The notes below the pieces were generated by a model that did no database searches, was not told where the DNA came from, and saw only the letters and a program-made list of their open reading frames with translations. From NCBI GenBank assembly GCA_030765065.1, contig CM060986.1:77617573-77681572 (forward strand): 64,000 nt of DNA. The letters run 5' to 3'. Position 1 is the stretch's first letter; every line of letters begins with the position of its first letter. The translations under genes were made by a program, and so were the position numbers. Shown here piece by piece: positions 1 to 11,537 of the stretch. This DNA comes from Deroplatys truncata (taxonomy: Eukaryota > Arthropoda > Insecta > Mantodea > Mantidae).

Positions 1-689
1 GCGAACAGAAGAGATCAAAATTGCAGTTTTCTAAGTTCTCTCGTTTAGCACCTTTTAAAATCATTATATTTAAGAAATTAGACATTATTAATGAATCATT
101 CTAACTTGTAAATAATGGATTTTCTTGTCAAACATGGGCCTATATATTTTCCATCCACTTTCACTAAATAAATCCCGGCTCGATCTGTAACGCCAATGTG
201 ACAATGGAACCTTAGGTATAGTAACTATAAGAAGGTTAATGATGTGCACATTGTCGCGTCGGGCACATTATTGCTTTGTAGCATGACATTGTTGAACTAA
301 TTATTTTGATTGGGGTTTGAATTTTGTCCAACGCGGCATCTCTCTCTCCCCACCTCCTAGTCAGCAGTGTTGGTAAGTCTTGTGTGTGTCTTCAGGGCGA
401 GTGAATTTAGGGTGCGTGTCTCGTGTGAGTGTGGAGCATTTCCCTCCAATGTTTGTCCTGTAATCTTTTGTGTATGATGTAGTGGCACCAAGGCAAATTT
501 ATAATAAACCACAGGTAATGTGTTAAAAGTGAAATTAGGTATGTTTTGTTATGAATATCCCACGCCTCCTTTAAATTTGTGCAGCAAGTTCCTGGTCCTC
601 TCGTTGCCATTGCAGCTCGCTCCCCAATGTTTATGCCGGGGTAACTAAATTTAATTTTTTAGCTGAAAAACCTTTTGGCCTCATCCCGG
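1..689. other. noncoding stretch, no gene recognised
   Basis: No coding frame of convincing length or composition and no repeat shared with the rest of the window was seen here. It is AT-rich with one short pyrimidine-rich patch near 340-360. R-family similarity begins near 690. Confidence 0.5.
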
Positions 690-1482
690 TGTATAAAAAT
701 ATTTCATCCAATAATTCGATATCGAGATTTCATCAAAAACACACGTTTGCATGTCCCTTGAATCCAAAAGAAGGATTTTTGCAAAAGCTCCTTTTATGTA
801 TGTATTTATGTATTTGTGAGTGTGAGTAACATAATTAAAACTAAATGTCACATAAATATAAAATTTTCTTTCATATCTGCATTTACAAGTTACGTCCCAC
901 ACCGGAAATCAAGCTTTACAAGGAAAACTTTTAGCTATTTTTTATTTTCTCAAAAAAGCTCAAACCATTTTATTAAAATAACACAAATTTTTAAGACATT
1001 TTAATGACAAATAAAATGTATATCTTGAATTGTCTGCGAATATCCTGTAAAGTCCTCTTCATTCTGAATGAACTTTGTATGCTTTTAAATAACTGGTAAA
1101 CCATAAAGGACATACAAAAATATGTATTTCATCTTGCTAATACGCATAATTTATACCAAATAATGTTTCATTAACAATTTCTAAGATATTTGTTATTTTA
1201 TGTTTCAATTTTCGAATGTTTTACACCTTTCTGAAGAATTAAGGGACCATTCATTTGTTTCTTGTTGTCATGTAATGCTTGGAATATCAAATCATATTAG
1301 CCATGCGCTGATTAAATATTTCCCTATCGCTTCTACTCCCATTGCACTTATATCGAAATATATAATGAAACAATATCTGTATACATTTATCGCGATTATC
1401 TCGAAGTAGATAGAAGGGCCTTTATAAGAATAGTTTGTGGAATAATGAGCACCGAAAGTAGTGTGAATATAACACATCAATC
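690..1482 (+). repeat. R-family repeat copy R1, first of a head-to-tail array
   Basis: Diverged copy of the most abundant repeat in the window. The family consensus seen by eye runs: an ACTTTCTCTAC end with a short palindrome, then a GAAGTATTGTATTCCACC block, a GTTTTGAGG..CTGAATCCAAA block, a short GT-rich run, a GAACAGCATAACTCAAAAAC block, TTTTCAAGAAAATC, AATTTTCTCAAAAATGGC, a TGTATATCTTGAATTTTCTG block, a variable second half, and GTAGAGAAAGT-ATGTGA-ACATCAGATTTT at the far end. Here the CCAATAATTCGATATCGAGA and TGTATATCTTGAATT blocks are recognisable. The second half resembles the A variant (TATCGCTTCTACTCCC). Confidence 0.7.
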
Positions 1483-2327
1483 TTTTACTTTCTCTACCAC
1501 ATACAATGGTACATAGTAGGTAGGTATTACATTCCACCAAAAAATTCAATACCGAGATTTCACCGCTAATATATGTTTTGAGGCTCGCTGAATAAAAAAC
1601 AATTATCATTTTTAGAAAATGTGTAATTGTATCTGTCTATGAACAGCATAACTTAAAAACGAAAACTCGGATAGACACCAAACTTGGTGTTTAGGTTCAG
1701 TATCTTCGAAAGATACGACATTAAGATTTTCAAGAACATTCTCCTATACACAAACTACCCTTTACATTAAACATTTTTCGAAATTTTATTTTCTCAAAAA
1801 TGGCTGTAAAGAATTTTATTAAAATATCATTTACTAAAGATATTTAGATGAGAAGCAAAATGTATATCTTGCATTTTCTGGGAATACTTATGAAAAGCCT
1901 CCTTCATTAGAAAGGAGTTTTGTATAATCTTGTATAACTGGTAACAGTTAAGCGATAAACGAAAATATACTACCTATACAAAACCCCTAGAACCCTTTAA
2001 AACACACGATTTACTTCAAACAAGTTTTTTGTAGCACAAGCCATTTCTGAGATATCCGTTATTAAAGGTTCGAATTTTCCATTACTTTCTCTTAAAATTC
2101 CTGTCAACATTCAGCTGTTTCTCGGGATTGGATGGAAACAATGTGTAATTTTAAGGCCAACATAGAGCTTCCAGTTCTTAAACATTTGATTATTCCGTAG
2201 TATCTGAAATGTGTAATGTAACTATTTCTGCAAACGTTTATTTGGATTAAAACGTAGTAGATAGAAAAATAAGCTTAGAAGAATAATTAGTATACCCACT
2301 AATAAACGATAGAGGGTAGGGAAAGTA
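1483..2327 (+). repeat. R-family repeat copy R2 (B variant)
   Basis: Starts with TCTTTTACTTTCTCTACCAC directly after the end block of R1 and shows the family blocks in order. It ends with an ATAAACGATAGAGGGTAG type tail, which marks the B variant. Confidence 0.8.
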
Positions 2328-3055
2328 TGTCTGTGTGTGAACAGCATAACTCAAAAACAAAAACTCGGATAAACATACCCTTGGTATTTGATTCAGTATC
2401 TTCAAAAGATGCGGCATGAAGACTTTCACGAAAATCCTCCACTCCAAACTAGCCTTTACAAAGAACATTTTTCGGAATGTTAATTTTCTAAAAAATGGCT
2501 CTACCGATTTTTATTAAAATACTAAATATTAAAGATATTTACATGTGAAATAATTGTCAACATTTATATGTCCTCAATTTTCAGGTGTAGCCTATGAAGT
2601 CCTGTTCATACGGAAAGCTTTTGTATAATATTGTAAACCTTAAGCAATAGACGAAAACGTACTACAAAAAATGTACTTTTCCTTAAAACAAACAATTTAT
2701 TTCAAAACGTTTTTTGTGACATAAGGCATTTATGAAATATGATTTGAATCATTAATGGTTCGAGCTGTTCATTAATTGGTCAGTCTTTTAAATTCCTGGC
2801 AAGATTTGTTTGTTTCTCGCGATTGCATGGAACAGTATGGAATTTTAGGACTAGCGTATAACGTCCAGGTCTTAAACATTTAACTATTGCTATTCTCTTT
2901 GTATCCTTAACGAAATGTGTAACGCAGCTATCTACGGAAGCATCTATCTCGAATAAAATAAAGTAGATAGGAAAGTAAACTTTCGTAGGAATAATTTGTA
3001 TATCCGCTAATAAACGACAGGGTTTAGAGAAAGTCATGTTAATGTAACAAATCAG
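2328..3055 (+). repeat. R-family repeat copy R3 (B variant, short start)
   Basis: Joined to R2 so that the first about 150 bases of the unit are absent: the tail of R2 runs straight into the GT-rich run and GAACAGCATAACTC block. Its B-type tail (ATAAACGACAGGG) reaches about 3055. Confidence 0.75.
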
Positions 3056-3995
3056 ATTTTTACTTTCTCTACTACGTAGGGGAAGTATTGTATTCCACCC
3101 AAAAAGTCGATACCAAGATTTTACAGGAAATATAAGTTTTGAGACCCTCTGAATCCAAAAAACCGTTTTTGAAACATGTCCCTGTGTGTGTATGTGTGTG
3201 TCTGTGAACAGCATAACTCAGAAACGAACAGTGGGATAAACACCAAACTTGATATTTAGGTTCAGTATCTTCCAGAGATACGACACGAAGGTTTTCAAGA
3301 AAATCCCCCACCCCAGATTACCCTTTACATGGAACATTTTTCGAAAATTTTAATTTTCTCAAAAATGCCTCTAACGATTTTGATTAAAATATCATATGTT
3401 TAAGATATTTTCATGACAAATAAAATGTATATCTTGAATTTTCTAGGAATGTCTCCAAAATTATTCTTCATTGTGAACGACTTTTGCATAACTGGTAAAC
3501 CATAAGAGATAGACAAATATTTACTACACAAAAAATGTAGATCGCGTTAAAATACACAATTTATGTCCTATACATTTTTCTTGTTGAGTGAACCATTTTC
3601 GAGATATTGCTTGTTATTCCCTTAAAATTTTCAGTACTTATTTTCTCAAATGGGAATTCGTTATTCATCTTTCTTATCTTGGATATGCAAGACTATTAAT
3701 CTGTGGCAAAGGGAATGGTGCTACACATAGCAACCAGCTATTAATAGATATGTCTGTGCTTATATTGCCCTTGCAAATACAAAACAAGGGGAACTTAGTA
3801 GGCCTTAAGCGATAGTCAAATATTTTTAGAACTGGTCGCTATGTATAAAATGTAATTCTCTTTGGATGTCAAAATATCGTTTCTGCAAATGTTTATCTCG
3901 ATTAATATGAAATAGATGGAGAATAAGAGTTTGTAAACACAGTTTGTACAAGAGTAGGGAAAGTTATGTGAGTGTAACACATCAGATTTTTTATT
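3056..3995 (+). repeat. R-family repeat copy R4 (A variant, near complete)
   Basis: Begins at the ACTTTCTCTACTACGTAGG end and contains every family block. It ends with GTTTGTACAAGAGTAGGGAAAG and ACATCAGATTTT. The second half is the A type (AGAGAATGG..GCAACCAGCT..TATTTTTAGAACTGG). Together with R1-R3 it forms a 3.3-kb head-to-tail array. Confidence 0.85.
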
Positions 3996-4139
3996 TTAGT
4001 GTTTAAGCAACTTTCTGTAAATTTGATTCTAAAATTCTTTTAACTATAGTTTGAAGAGTCGCCTGTTTACAATAATTTTCTCTCTATTGTAAATGTGGTG
4101 TGACAATAAAATTTTATTGTGTTCTATACAGTAGTGAAA

Positions 4140-4540
4140 CTAAAAATAACAGGCTGGGGAGTATGATTTTTATTATGGTTTTACTTTCGCAAGAAGAAAC
4201 CGTGCAAGGAACAGCAGGTTCTTAGCGGTTTAATATTAACCCTGATATAATTTCCAAGCCGAGCCATTTCCTCACCGTTTCGCCGCTGTTAACTCTGGGT
4301 GCCGCAAATTTGCACCTTTCCCGGAGCGGCGGATTTAATGGCACATCAATAACTCGACGCCGTGACTGTACCGGAGGCTGTAAGCTCATGACCTAAGACT
4401 CCCTCCCCACCTAGAGGAGGTGAACCGGCTTAATCTGCCGGGATACGATAGCAGATTCAGCACCCAATAGCCTTTTCCTGGGATTCCTGGGATTAACGTG
4501 GTATTCAATTCATCTAAGATGGCTGAAATATTACATTCGA
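4140..4540. other. GC-richer low-repeat segment, candidate conserved noncoding element
   Basis: This stretch is visibly less AT-rich than its surroundings, shares no repeat with the rest of the window, and contains no long reading frame. Features include GCCGCAAATTTGCACC, a GGAGCGGCGGATTTAATGG stretch, a TCCTGGGATTCCTGGGATTA tandem doublet and TAAT-core motifs. Composition and uniqueness suggest a regulatory element rather than a decayed transposon, but no function can be read from it. Confidence 0.3.
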
Positions 4541-5765
4541 GCCCGTTTTCATACGACCCCATGTAGAGGCTTATATATTTTATCCCACAGGATTTACCTA
4601 GATAATGAGGGGGTTTGAGAACGCTTAAAGGGGAAAGGGAAGATTGCTGGGCGATAAATTAAAGATAGTGCATTAGTGTTTTAAGGACCACATAGTAGTT
4701 AGAACGAGGGCAGCATGACTAAGCCGAAAGGGGAGTTTTCTGTGCTTTGCGTCACATTAGCTTACTAGGTCATCCACTATATCTGGTGAATCAGAAGCTT
4801 TTAGATCCGTATATCTGTGTAAGCAGCAAATAATACCAGTATACTGCCGTGAATAAAAAGTGGCCCATAATGGAACGCAGCTGTTTGTGTTCGTACTGAC
4901 AAATCTAGCTCCAACTTCTGCTGGCGTGATCACCCAGTTTTTTTCGAGCATAATTCCAGCCACTGTACTTCACCTCTCACAAAAATATTTGCTAATTACT
5001 GTAGGGTTAAATTACAACTTAAACCTTGTGTTTTTATGCTCCACAATTTCTTAATGTCAGCTTTCTTATTACCGTTCCATGAAGGCAAGAAGTTTAACCT
5101 TCGTCTGCATGTCCCTGATGAAAGCTCTCATATAAATGTCGTAGCTCTCGTCCAGGTTAACCACACCTACAATCCTACCTCTCGAAAGACGAATCCCATT
5201 GAAGTTGTTTCAGGCTTTACCTATGTACCAATCGTGTGAAGTGCTTTCATAGAGGCGGTATCCTAACTACCCCTTCATTTCGCATAGATTATAACACCGT
5301 TTGTTGGTCAGATTTTGTGTGACTGAACCATTTTTAGGGCAATCATATGGAGAACTGCTATCGGAGTATCACTTGAACTCAAAGGTTGGTTACCTGAATG
5401 AGTAAATCTTACAGAGGGAAAAGCACTGTTGTGATCTAGGGAAATGGGCCATTTTTATGCACGTTAGTGTTCGTGAAAACATCGCCCATTAAAAAAGATA
5501 GTTGTAAATAACAGTAATAGGTTTCTTCTGCAGCTACAAACTGGTAAGCGGTAAATGTTAATTTCTGAACAAATGTAAAGATGCTACAGTAAGCAATAGG
5601 TAGGCGTAAATTTGAAAGCACGATGGTGCAGAAACTGTTAGCACTAGACTCGAATATTAATGGTTCCTTCAATCAAAAACACTTTTTGGGTTTTTTAATA
5701 TTAATATTTTATTATTTTGAGCAGAAGATGTTAACAACTACATTATGATAAAGCAGTTATTAATA
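4541..5765. other. noncoding stretch, nothing recognised
   Basis: Unique-looking AT-rich sequence. A 67-codon open frame at 5036-5239 matches no family I know and has no gene-like context. Confidence 0.45.
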
Positions 5766-5767
5766 TA

Positions 5768-7268
5768 CACTAGTGTGCAAACCCTAAGGCCGAGATGGGT
5801 AAAGTAACATAACAAATAGACTACTTGATGGAACTACCCATAGATGAAGATGCGGGAGCATGTTACCAGAGGTCTCTCACACGTACACAGAAAGCAGGAC
5901 GTCACATGGCGTGAGTGTAGTGAGCCTATAGTGCCAGAATGAGTCTGGTCCCGCAACACGGGGCATTTGACGAAACAGGATAGGACGGTGTGTGGCAATT
6001 AGCGTGGTGTTACGGTGCGCGTGGTGTTCTTCATTGCAACATGGCCCATAGTCACTATTTGGATGACTTCACACGGGGAAGAATCAACGGGACACAGGAA
6101 GAAGGGCGAAGTGTATCGAGTGTTGCTCAGGAGTTTGGAATTGCTCACAGCATTGTTTCACGTGCATAGGGACCTTTCAAACCACAGGCACTGCTGTCCC
6201 AAGAAGAGGTGGTGGTTGACCACGCTCACATGGCCGCTAGATTGTGCAACAGGCAAGAAGGGATCCACGCCAAACAGCGGGTGCAATTGCAACCACATTT
6301 AACAGAACAGCTAGGCACGCAAACTCACGATACACAGTGGTACGGCGACTACACAGAGGTGGTCCCGTTGCCCGACGTTGAGTACGTTGTATTCCATTAA
6401 CATCCGCACATCGGCGGCACCGTTTGCGATGGTCCCAAGAGCATCAAAATTGGACCGATGAGGAATGGAGTCGCGTGAGGGCAGATTCAGTCTAAGTAGT
6501 GATTCTCGACGTACCCTCATCTGACGAGTGATGGGAACACGTAATCAACCCTGGAACATCCTTGAACATGATCGTTTGGTTGATCGGGTATTATGGTTTG
6601 GGGAGGCGTAATGCGGTGCAAATCTTTGAACACGGCACGCTTACTGGTCAACGTTACTGTGATACTGTACTCCGTCCCCATGTGCGTGTTTGCAGGGGCG
6701 CAGTCGGCCGTGACTTCATTTTTATAGATGACAATGCGCGACCGTATCGAGCAGCGCAGGTGGAGGATCTCTTGGAAGGAGAGGATATTCGGCGAATGGA
6801 CTAGCCTGCCTATTCCCCCGATTTAAATCCCATCGAGCACGTGTGGGATGCTTTGGGAATACGCATTGCAGCACATCCACATGCACCAATGACCATCCAA
6901 CAGTTGTCAACGCTGGTGGAGGAATGGAACGTCCTACCACAAGAACTACTTACCAAGCTTGTGGCTAGCATGGGAGCACGATGCAGAGCATGCATTGCTG
7001 TCCATGGTGTACATACACTCTTTTAAGCACTATGTATCTATTCCTGTAAATGTAGAGAGCCATCATATGTCGTACTGACTTTAGTGTAGCTTGTGGTTTA
7101 TGAATAAAAGTGGCATTTCTGTTCGTCTCATTGCATATTTCGTTTAGTTGTCTACTTAGCATAGCGTAGCAGTTCTCTCTATGTATGATTCAAGTTTTAT
7201 CGAGCTGTGTTACTTGGCAGTGTCACAGCATGCGAAAATTACTTTCGTCCTTGGTTTTTGCACATCAG
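5768..7268 (+). mobile_element. Tc1-like DNA transposon with terminal inverted repeats, decayed
   Basis: The left end reads CACTAGTGTGCAAACCCTAA and the reverse complement of the right end reads CTGATGTGCAAAAACCAAGG. They agree over about 25-30 bases and both abut TA dinucleotides, as expected for Tc1/mariner insertion. A degenerate transposase lies between them. Size (about 1.5 kb) and organisation fit a Tc1-like element. Confidence 0.8.
6041..7026 (+). pseudogene. Tc1-like transposase (DD34E), inactive
   Basis: Transposase that would cut and paste the surrounding element. The start ATG at 6041 opens HYLDDFTRGRINGTQEEGRS, the helix-turn-helix head typical of a Tc1 subgroup, followed by SVAQEFGIAHSIVSRA. 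Downstream, in changing frames, are DDNARPYRAAQVEDLL and YSPDLNPIEHVWDALG; the second D to the E counts 34 residues, the Tc1 spacing. The end CRACIAVHGVHTLF and stop at 7026 match the family C-terminus. The frame breaks at least four times: an in-frame stop near 6169, another near 6802 before PAYSPDLNP, and frameshifts across 6200-6560. The protein is dead. Family identification is firm; a precise subfamily is not claimed. Confidence 0.85.
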
Positions 7269-7272
7269 TATA

Positions 7273-8159
7273 GTTTACTTCACTAGGAGTTACAGGATAT
7301 TTGTATTTGTTTAATATAAACCGCTACTAAGTTCATCCAGGGGAGCATTAGAAGTATTGATTTTAATTATCTCCATTCTAGCTTAGGTTTATTCGGTACA
7401 AATTATTTTTATTGTATATTGTATGTCCAAATATCCAGTCCCAGGTTGAAAGCAATCAAACTAATGAACAACATAAATTGCTACATCGTCACTTTGTAAA
7501 ACTGAAGGAAACTGCCATTATGTCTCTCAGCTATTTAGTATCTTGAAGCTCAGTGCCTTTATGCTAACTCAATTCTAGATTTATACGTGAAAATCGCCTG
7601 TTCCACTTAGAAAAGTTGCTTGCTATCTTTTCATGCGGCCTTAAGCCGCATGAAACGTTTTAACTTTATTAGTCAAATGGCAAATATAAATAAAATATAG
7701 CAAATGACATATCAAATGTACGAGGTCTAATTCATGCTAGAATTGAAGTTATTAATATAGTATACCCGTAATATGGCGTGTGTGTACAATAGTGATAGAT
7801 GTACCTCTCACCAAAGTATCGATCCTTTTGAACTAATGTTTCACCGAATTTGGTTCCTTTTGTCTATACAGGGTGGACTATTTAAGTTGAGATTGTACAA
7901 TATTCCCAAAACTAAGCGTTGTAGAAAGAAATGTCTCTGATAAAAGTGGCTTGATATTATGGGGGAAAGTAAGTGCCATTAGCCGTGTTTTGTTTGGAGG
8001 TCATTATCATTGTCATTTTAGAGTAAAATTAGTTTTTTTACGTGGGAACCTACAATTAGGGTCGATTTAAATGCCGTTTCCTCTTTTTTTGAAAGTTAAC
8101 ATCTACAAAGTATTTTTGAAGCTTATTTTTCGTATAATTCATGTTAGAGACAAAACTTA
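7273..8159. other. noncoding stretch with one mariner-like end motif
   Basis: AT-rich, no gene. At about 7867 the sequence TACAGGGTGGACTATTTAAG resembles the outer end of a mariner-type inverted repeat. I could not find a partner end nearby. Confidence 0.35.
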
Positions 8160-8640
8160 TTGCAGAAGTAGGTATAAGGGGAACACAGGAGACTGAAGAC
8201 ATAGTCAGATCTTTAAAAAGAGGGTCGCTATATAGGCAATGACTTTGAAAGTCTATATAATTTCATAACATAGCGAGAAGCACCGTATAGTGACAGCACT
8301 TGAAAATTCAATAACAAAGGTATTGAAAAATTTAAACTAACATCAACAAATATCTCGAAAATGCCTGAAGTCACAAAATATCCATTTGAAATAAATTATA
8401 TGTTTCGACATAATTGATTTATATTCCTATTTATTTTCTATTCTATTTTATTCTATTTGCTTTAGATCCTTTTACGTGGCTAGAATTTGTATTATTTATT
8501 ATGGTTTATCAGTTATACAAAACGATACAAGAATTCACTGCGAAGGAAGAGGACTGCACGGATTATTTAGGAAATCCAAAACATATGTTTCATTTTTTAT
8601 GTAAATATATTAAATATGTGATGTATTATTAGAAATTATA
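8160..8640 (-). repeat. R-family relic, strongly diverged
   Basis: Blocks of the reverse-oriented repeat can be followed: AATATCTCGAAAATG, TTTATCAGTTATACAAAA and GAAGGAAGAGGACT. The divergence is greater than in R5 next door. Confidence 0.5.
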
Positions 8641-8809
8641 GGAACTTTTTGTATAAATCAAAAATAAGGAAACAGTTTCCAAGCAAAAAGCGCTTTAGAG
8701 TAGTGGATTTTCGTAATATACAATACACCAATCTCTAAAAAGTGTGTTCCTATGCTGCATTTGAAATTATAATCCTTGCACGACCACGAGAATTTAACAA
8801 ACTGCAACT

Positions 8810-9115
8810 TAACACTTTAGAATGAAAAGTGTAGTCTTTGATAAATTCAGATCAATAGCAATGAATATTTTGCAAAAGATTAATGACACAGAAATCTTAT
8901 TTCACATAAGTTGTGTATTTTCAATACATCAGAATTTTTTGCGTTATAAGTTTTATCATCCCTTATGGTATAATAGTTCTTAAAAAATTGAATAAAATTC
9001 ATTCCGAATGAAGAGGATTTCACAGCCCATTCACAGAAGTTTAAATAGATGTATTTTCCTATGGATGTAAATATCTTAAAATATATGGTTTTATACCTAA
9101 TATCTCTTAGGGATG
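8810..9115 (-). repeat. R-family relic, strongly diverged
   Basis: Reverse-oriented blocks CATTCCGAATGAAGAGGA, CACAGCCCATTCACAGAA and GATGTAAATATCTTAAAATA correspond to the GAATGAAGAG..TTCAAGATATAC..AAATATCTT segment of better copies. Confidence 0.5.
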
Positions 9116-9344
9116 GAATCTCGATACTTGCTTTCATCAAAGTATGTCTATACCATACTTCCATTTTTTTTAGTTTTTGAATTATGAAAATTGTTGCGTT
9201 TAACCTTATGCTAGATACGGAATGAAAGGGGACTTCATGTTATTGCCTCGCACTTGTCCCCAAAAAGATGCTGGGCTATAGCTCTTGATAGACCTTTACT
9301 ATGACGAGTGCAGCATTCAATAGACTCTTATGTCTAAAACATGA

Positions 9345-10180
9345 AAAACTGATGTGTTACACTCACATGACTTTCTCTACCCTTGTACAAACTATTTTTA
9401 CAAACGTTTATTATCCATATGCTTCATGTTAATCGAGATATCGAGACGTTAATCTTATTGCTAATTTTCTTGTATATGCAAGGGGAATTGATAGGCTTTA
9501 AGCTATAGTCAAATATTTTAAGAGCTGGTTGCTATGTGGATTATTCCATTCTCTTTGCATTAATAGGACAAAAAAAGTGAATAACGAATTTGAGAAAAAG
9601 TATAAGTATTGGAAAATTTAAGGGAATAACAAGTAATATCTCCAAAATGGTTCACCCAACAAAAACAATATATATGACATGAATTATGTATTTTAACTAA
9701 ATTTAAATTTTTTGTGTAGTAAAATTTTGTCTATCTCTTATGGTTTATCAGTTATGCAAAAGTCGTTCACAATGAAGAATACTTTTGGAGACATTCCCAG
9801 AAAATTCAAGATATACATTTTATTTGTCATGAAAATATCTTAAGCATATGATATTTTAATAAAGATCGTTAGAGCCATTTTTGAGAAAATTAAAATTCTC
9901 GAAAAATATTCCATGTAAAGGGTAATCTTGGGTGGGGGATTTTCTTGAAAACCTTCGTATCGTATCTCTGGAAGATACTAAACCTAAATATCAAGTTTGG
10001 TGTTTATCCAACTGTTCGTTTCTGAGTTATGCTGTTCACTGACACACACACACGGACATGTTTCCAAAAATTTATTTTTTTGGATTCAGAGGGTCTCAAA
10101 ACATATATTTCCGGTGAAATCGCGGTATGGGTGGAATACAATACTTCCGCTACTTACTATACGTAGTACAGAAAATAATA
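9345..10180 (-). repeat. R-family repeat copy R5 (A variant)
   Basis: Near-complete reverse-oriented copy. It starts with ACACTCACATGACTTTCTCT and runs through the A-type CAAGGGGAATTGATAGGCTT block. It ends at GTGGAATACAATACTTCCGC and a degenerate TACTATACGTAGTA palindrome. Confidence 0.8.
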
Positions 10181-10621
10181 ATGGTGCTGACGCACTAAAT
10201 CAAGTTTCAGCAATAGTTTGGCTTGGTGACTCCTCTCAGCCATTTCATTTACCTACTCCGGTTACCAAAATGTGTGAATCCAGCCGAGATAAATCAGAAC
10301 TTATGACATGAGATAATACAGCGTATGGAAATATTTGTCCTTTCATGAATTCTCGTGTTCTTAAACAAAACTATGACATTTCTTTATATCTCTGCATTTC
10401 ATACAATACTACTTTGTTTTTTTCTTCAAATTCAAATTCTTAATTGTGTTCTAATATGCCTTTGTATTAAACAGGATATGTCAATATAATAAGTTGGCTA
10501 GTAGAGAGGCTTAATACACAAACTATTTTTCCAAGTGTTATATAGCTAATTACTCATTAACAGATGAAAAAAACATGTTTTGTGGTAGTTGCGAATAGTG
10601 GTAGAATGGTATAACACATAC
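10181..10621. other. noncoding stretch between R5 and R6
   Basis: No family recognised. A frame running in from R5 stays open to 10311 but shows no known motif. Confidence 0.4.
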
Positions 10622-11412
10622 ATTATTACATTCTCTACTACTTATAGTAAGTAGGGGAAGTATTGTATTCCAACCAAAAATTCGATACCGAGATTTTACC
10701 GGAAATATATGTTTTGAGGCCCCCTGAATCCAAAAAAAACATTTTTGGAAGCATGTCTGTCTGTCTATCTGTGTGTCTGTGAACAGCATAACTCAGAAAC
10801 GAACAGTCGGATAAACACTGAACTTGGTATTTAGGTTCAGTATCTTTCAGAGATGCGACACGAAGGTTTTCAAGAAAATCCCCCCACCCCAGATTACCCT
10901 TTACATGGAACATTTTTCGAAAATTTTAATTTTCTCAAAAATGGCTCTAACGATTTTGATTAAAATACCATATGTTTAAGATACTTTTATGACAAATGAA
11001 ATGTATATCTCGAATTTTCTGGGAATGTTTACAAAAGTATTCTTCATTGTGAACGTTTGCATAACTAGTAAACAATAAGAGATAGACAAAATTTTACTAC
11101 ACAAAACATGTAGATCGCGTTAAAATACGCAATTTATGTCATATACATTTTTTGTTGAGTGAACCATTTTCGAGATACTTCTTGTTATTCCCTTAAATTC
11201 TCTAATACATGTACTTTTTCTCAAATGGGAATTCGTTATTCATTTTTATTTTTTTATTCTGGTAATGCAAAGAGAATGGAATACTCCACATAGTAACCAG
11301 CTCTTAAAATATTTGACTATCGCTTAAAGCCTACTAATTCCCCTTGCATCTACAAGAAAATTACCAATAAGATTAACATCTCGGTATCTCGATTAACATG
11401 AAGCATATGGAA
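10622..11412 (+). repeat. R-family repeat copy R6 (A variant), left arm of an inverted pair
   Basis: Starts at CATTCTCTACTACTTATAGT and follows the family through to ATCTCGATTAACATGAAGCA. Its last 150 bases are the reverse complement of 9410-9560 in R5 and of 11538-11640 in R7. Confidence 0.85.
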
Positions 11413-11537
11413 GCAGATCTCCCGGTGGTTCAAATCCCGGCTATGGCATTGAAATTTTCAGTCATCTGATTCTACCTTTTCAACCTTGTCCAACACACCG
11501 CTTGTGTGGAAGAACAATTAATTCCATTAATCTTATT
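11413..11537 (+). repeat. short tRNA-like/SINE fragment between two inverted R copies
   Basis: This spacer has no R similarity and contains GGTTCAAATCCCGG, a near-perfect RNA polymerase III B box, followed by CTATGGCATTGAAATTTTCA. No good A box was seen upstream, so it is read as a truncated tRNA-derived SINE inserted between the arms. Confidence 0.45.

Noticed and set aside
2780-3311. Open frames of 144 and 79 codons on the minus strand, similar to one at 10638-10913
   Set aside because: They recur because the R repeat recurs; most other copies lose the frame and the translation matches no protein family.
7867-7890. Mariner-like terminal repeat TACAGGGTGGACTATTTAAG as evidence of an element
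   Set aside because: No inverted partner and no transposase text within reach, so it is recorded only as a motif.
9997-10311. 104-codon plus-strand frame
   Set aside because: The first two-thirds is R5 repeat sequence in yet another frame; the remainder has no motif.
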